Source of the DNA: Nymphaea colorata
Lineage: Eukaryota > Streptophyta > Magnoliopsida > Nymphaeales > Nymphaeaceae
Length of the DNA: 64,000 nucleotides
Reading direction: 5' to 3'
NCBI RefSeq assembly: GCF_008831285.2
Contig: NC_045143.1
Location: forward strand, 21,476,854 to 21,540,853
Every line of letters begins with the position of its first letter. Position 1 is the stretch's first letter. The position numbers and the translations under genes were made by a program. Below are positions 59,684 through 64,000 of this stretch, piece by piece. The notes below the pieces were generated by a model that was not told the DNA's origin, made no database searches, and worked only from the letters and a program-made list of their open reading frames with translations.

Positions 59684-61378
59684 TCAAAAATGCGCTCCAG
59701 AGAAAGTCACGCCTGGAATGGCCTGTCTGGGCCACAGCAGCTGCGGCACTTCTAAAATGTCGTCTTCTCCCTCACCTCCTTATCTTGTTCTCCCGGGATC
59801 TTCAGATAACCTTGCAGGACATGGTGAAGAGAAAGAACTGGGCACTGGCCAATGCAAGATTTCTCCACTCCTTGTGGAGACAGTGGCGATGGGGGGTGTA
59901 TTTTTGCAAGCGACACCCATTTGGTGGGTGCGTGGCCAAGTTTGCTATACAGTTGGAAGTGGGGCAGGGGCTGAGGCAGTTGATAACATGAAATGTTTGA
60001 AAAATGATCAATATTGAATTTTAGAAAATTTGGGGTGATTACACCTTCTAAGAATTTTCAAACTATTAGAACATTGATTAGGAAATACTTGTTGCTCTTA
60101 AATTGTTGTGTAAACAAATTTATTAATTGAAAAATGTCATTCTCATGTTTTAATAAATAATGAATAAGTGCACGTGAGCAATGTGTTCCTTTAAGGGGTA
60201 GCATTGATTGTGAAGGTTCCACCAATCTGCCCAGAAAATTCATAAAGGTTTATGAAACAATAGCTCTAGAGTCAAATGAACCTTCTATAATTTTGCTGTA
60301 GATTTATGGGACACTCACAAAGTGTCTCTATTGCCAAACGCCCTCTTAGCTCCTTTATAAACTAAAGGGCAACACAAGGCACTGAGAGAGTTTGTAAACT
60401 TCGCCTTACGTAAAAGAGTGGGTGAGAAGATTACATAATAAAAACATGAAAGATGGTTGTTGTATATGAAAACACCCTTACTTTGAACCGGGTCCAGATC
60501 TAGAACTTTGAGAACATTTTTAGTTGTAATAACTTTGGATGTGATGTATATTCAAACTCTGATTTTAACTATGCATTGGACTCATATATTTAAATTTGGA
60601 TTTGGATATATGAATTCAGCTTTGTTTTATTTTGAATTTACTATCCAATTGGATATATACCGAATTACTTAATTTTAAGACGATCTGTCATAAGTTAGGT
60701 TGTATGGGAAGAAAATATTTTTAACATCCAGTAATTTACATATCCATTCCTCTCTCCCGTTCTCGTCTTGGGTAAGCAATTTTGGGCAGGAGGTTAGAGT
60801 TGTATCTTATTATCCAGTCATTGGTGCAAAACCCATAAATTGCCCAAGCCACATATCTAAATAAGCTTTGTGATTCTGAGAAAAGAAAAAAAAACAAGAT
60901 CACATATCCAAATTTTTTACATAATAAAATAGGATAAATGAAAACCGTAGAAAAAGAAATCTGCAAACGTGAGAAAAGGGAAGCGTAGAAGATTGGGATT
61001 GATACATTTTTCCCAGATTTGTTTAGCAGAAAAAATATATGGGACTTTTGCCAGTGTGCATAGAAGCCTATGGGCTCACCATAGTCGAAAATCAGTAGAG
61101 CTTCTGATTGGAGGCAAACAAATGGACCCTTAAAGATTAATTCTCTCATAAACTCAGCAACTTGAGAAATTTAATTTTCTGAGTTAAAAGAAAGCGAGAG
61201 TCTTGTTGTATTTTTGTACTCTCCACCACGGCAGCGGTGGACCTAATTAGAGGGGTGCATGCGCACTTGCTCACCTTTGTAAGTTTGATCTCTTCCTTAA
61301 TTTGCCTAATTTCTTCACTTCTGATTCTTTTCCTCTACTCTTCCCGTCTACCCAGAAACAGGGGAGGTTGGCGTTAGT

Positions 61379-61522
61379 AATGGGCGTACTTGCAGAAGCG
61401 CTCTTTCTGTTATTTTGGAAGCCATCACCAGTTTATTGAAAGAAAAGGTCAGCCTCATCTTGAATGCCAAAGCTGATATCGTCAACCTCCAGAGGAAGCT
61501 GGAACTATTACCGGCAGCCCTT
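61379..61522 (+). pseudogene. CNL coiled-coil fragment (re-reading of 48098-48240)
   Basis: Same ATG context, frameshift and A-run junction as at 48098-48240. Confidence 0.82.
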
Positions 61523-63429
61523 AAAAAAAAAAGAGGGGCCACTATCGATAGACTTTAGGGAGTCAAAATCATAAATTTTACACTCTTATCAAGAAAGCAT
61601 CCAAAGTGAAGCTTTTCTCTATTCTTTTGCTCTAACTTCTACAAAATGAAATAAAAAAAAACCCACTTGAAAGGAAATAGGTCAAAAGACTAGTAACAAA
61701 ACCTAACCCTGAGTACGTAATTGGTCTGACCCAACTTTGTGTGGCTCGTGCCACTTGTTCATGCCCTGTTGCTATGGTTAGAGAGACCTTTCACATCCCA
61801 TTCTGAGCTCTTAGTTCTGTCAAACAGAGTTTGTTGAAATAAAACAGCTCAACTGGATTAGTATGACTCCTGGACATCATCAGCTTTGTCTCTTCATAAT
61901 TGGGATGGCCTGTCTTAAGTTTGGCAAGGTCGATTGCATTCCCTCGTGGCATGAACAAGTTGTACATCTAGTCAATGGTCAGATCATGAAACTTGGATGG
62001 GATAGAGGAAGTGTAGGTGATATAGAAGTTTGTGGATTGGGAAGTTTTTCAGATTTATTTAGCACCAATCATGCACCTTGCCAGCCTGTAGAGCACTACC
62101 TTCGTCTTCCTTCTCTTTCCATTTTCATAGAGTGAACAACAAGCCGATTTATTTCCATTTTCAAACATTTCTCTCACTTCTTTTCTTTTTTCTCGACGCG
62201 AACCTCGTTCACAACTCACTTTTCCATTTTCCCCATATTATTATGAATGAAAAAGCAAGTGATATGTGGAAAATATTATCTTGGTAGGCACCATGTTTCC
62301 AAATCAAAAGAAAACTAAAGTTAGATATGCATGATAAGGGGCTTTGTTTGTTTGAAAAATTTACTAATGTAGATTGGATTTTCATGGTTGGGATTTCGTA
62401 ATCGTGGAAATGTCAACTGCCTAAAATTAAATCTATTAAAATTTGTGGGCCAATCTTTTTTTTTCCTTTTTTTCTTTCTTTTCTACATGCAACACTAAAG
62501 CAACTGGACAAGTGGTTTTGAAGCCTTTCATGGTGAAGAATAAATATGGGAATTTAAAAGTTTTGAAAGTTTTTGCCATTGATCCACTTCTTTCTGTTCA
62601 ATTACAAAAATAGGTGAGCATAGCCCATGTGAAAAATATTGATTGATAACTAGACAGCCGAGAGCTTTTATAACTACGCTTTTTGCTATTGAATTATTGA
62701 CTATTGATCACAATTTAGTCAAGATTAGTGAATATTTGTGCCGTCGCCTTAAATTCCAATTTCTGGATGTATGAACACAATTATGGCCCATTAATAGGAA
62801 GCCAATCCTGGTGATACATCAATGTACCAGGGACACCCATGATAGTAAGTATCGTTTGCCAAATAATCATATTGTAAGGATTTAGGCTGGAGCAGAAGGT
62901 GGGGGAGCTGACAGGAGCCATGGCCCCTCCCCCCTCATCTTTTGGAAAAAGAAATGATACTTACATTTTAAAAAATTTTAAATTGGCCTATGTAAAAATT
63001 TTGAAAAATATTGTTTGGCCCTTGTATAATTTTTGCAAATACTGATCAGCCCTTCCTAAAAAATTGCTCGCTTCACCCCTGGATCTCGCGGTCTACTGTT
63101 TTTTATTTCATATCCATTTCATCTCAAGTTAATGAAATTATGAGTACCTCATATCAGAACATCATCACAATCAATAAGAGAAGAAGAGCTAATAAGAAAC
63201 TAGACTGACATAGAAAATATATCTCTGGCGAGAAATTCTTGCTTGTGGGTAAGAACTGCCTCCACTGTAGCTTGCATGTGACTTTGTAATTTCATAAGAT
63301 AATCTTGCTTGACTAGTTGTTCTAGAATCCCCTATCCTCAATACTCTTACCAAATTTTCACTTTCTTACTGTTACCCAAACACCGCTACATTTTCCATAT
63401 TCATGAGAAATGAGCTTTTGAAGCATCAA

Positions 63430-63840
63430 ATTTGAGAAGAGAGAGAGGGTCCCCTTGTCATCAACCTCTAGGGCTACAAAAAGTGGTCCCCTCACTTCTT
63501 AAAGGCAACAACAAAGAAATCAGTAGAAACACAAGTCATATTTTTCCTCACCCAATCCTCACAAAATCCCAAATAAGAAAGCCCAAAGTTCAGAAAGACA
63601 ATCTCACTTTGTCATAAGCTTTTGAAACATCTAGTTTGAGAAGAAAAAAATGTTCTATATGCCCTTATCCAAGCTGTTGACCACTTCAAGAGCAAGATGC
63701 ACGGATGGTGAATAAATCTAGTGGGGATATCAGAAGTACAACTAGTTTATAGATCACATTGCATAATGATATAAGTCAAGTGTTTTATATCCATAATGAT
63801 ATAGAATTAAGAATCAATATCATGTGTTCCATTTATGAGA
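63430..63840 (-). mobile_element. LINE reverse transcriptase fragment (re-reading of 50150-50560)
   Basis: Identical LLKLDVSKAYDKV-bearing piece at about 63590-63645; same decay as the pre-gap copy. Confidence 0.75.
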
Positions 63841-64000
63841 AGAAATTTCTCACCACCAGAGCCATATTGTTTGCATCCCAAAATTTTTTTTGGTTCACCA
63901 GTGAGAATTTGTTTTGCAAACTAGAAAAGGGGTCCACCAGCCATTGGTATGAGGCTTAGTTTTTCTGTGGCATTCTTCATTCTTGGTGCATTTTCTCAAC

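Larger units (their letters stand above)
54448..64000. repeat. Near-identical re-reading of 41116-50720 (probable contig overlap)
   Basis: The post-gap sequence starts at the equivalent of 41116 and stays collinear to the window end. The coordinate offset is 13332 at the start, 13316 at 42005, 13287 at 42636, 13283 at 43510 and 13280 at 50152. So about 45 bases are lost in the first 1.5 kb and almost none later. Differences are nearly all single-base homopolymer or small indels. All features listed for 41116-50720 recur here. Confidence 0.97.

Noticed and set aside
54448-64000. A recent large tandem duplication of the 41-50 kb region
   Set aside because: The adjoining 100-N gap, the short-indel type of difference and the clustering of errors at the contig start favour an assembly overlap.

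Overview
This window is nuclear DNA from a flowering plant. It is AT-rich, intron-bearing and full of transposons. The coding relics are a coiled-coil NBS-LRR (CNL) disease-resistance family, a TPS-b-type terpene synthase with plant intron positions, Ty1/copia retrotransposons and plant L1-type LINEs. I cannot name the species. No intact protein-coding gene is visible: every recognisable gene carries stops, frameshifts or truncations.

Layout. 1-3746: left arm of a segmental duplication (copy A), with a hAT-like MITE. 3747-6800: LINE fragment, GA-rich tract, unclassified sequence. 6836-10051: CNL pseudogene A, whose 3' end is replaced by a dispersed repeat (10052-11060). 11130-14550: MITEs, short tandem repeats, a decayed plus-strand copia relic, an AT microsatellite. 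15873-16734: GC-rich, probably processed pseudogene of an ARM-repeat-like protein, ended by a copia LTR. 16735-21300: minus-strand copia element with a 3' LTR, RNase H, RT, integrase, protease and gag, but no 5' LTR. 21300-23310: block shared with 46270-48240, ending in a CNL coiled-coil fragment. 23851-26211: terpene synthase pseudogene on the minus strand. 26333-31144: second copy (B) of the 1-3746 block, joined by a 3.9-kb deletion directly to CNL pseudogene B (31145-33616) and its duplicated 3' scraps (33650-34230). 34230-39400: AT-rich repeats. 39400-41160: the longest LINE ORF2 relic. 41160-54347: a mosaic of pieces found elsewhere in the window (10-kb, 20-kb and 2.5-kb regions).

A 100-base N gap lies at 54348-54447. 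Everything after it (54448-64000) is a near-identical re-reading of 41116-50720. Differences are mostly single-base homopolymer indels, concentrated in the first 1.5-2.4 kb after the gap. The simplest explanation is two contigs whose overlapping ends were placed side by side, not a biological duplication, so the features after the gap should not be counted twice.

The genes do not form a working pathway. The window records a resistance-gene cluster that duplicated, was broken by deletions, many of them between short direct repeats, and was invaded by copia, LINE and hAT-type elements. I found no convincing previously undescribed system. The best leads are the gap-flanking overlap, the independently decayed CNL pair, the terpene synthase lacking its metal-binding aspartates, and the pairs of loci that show individual deletion events.
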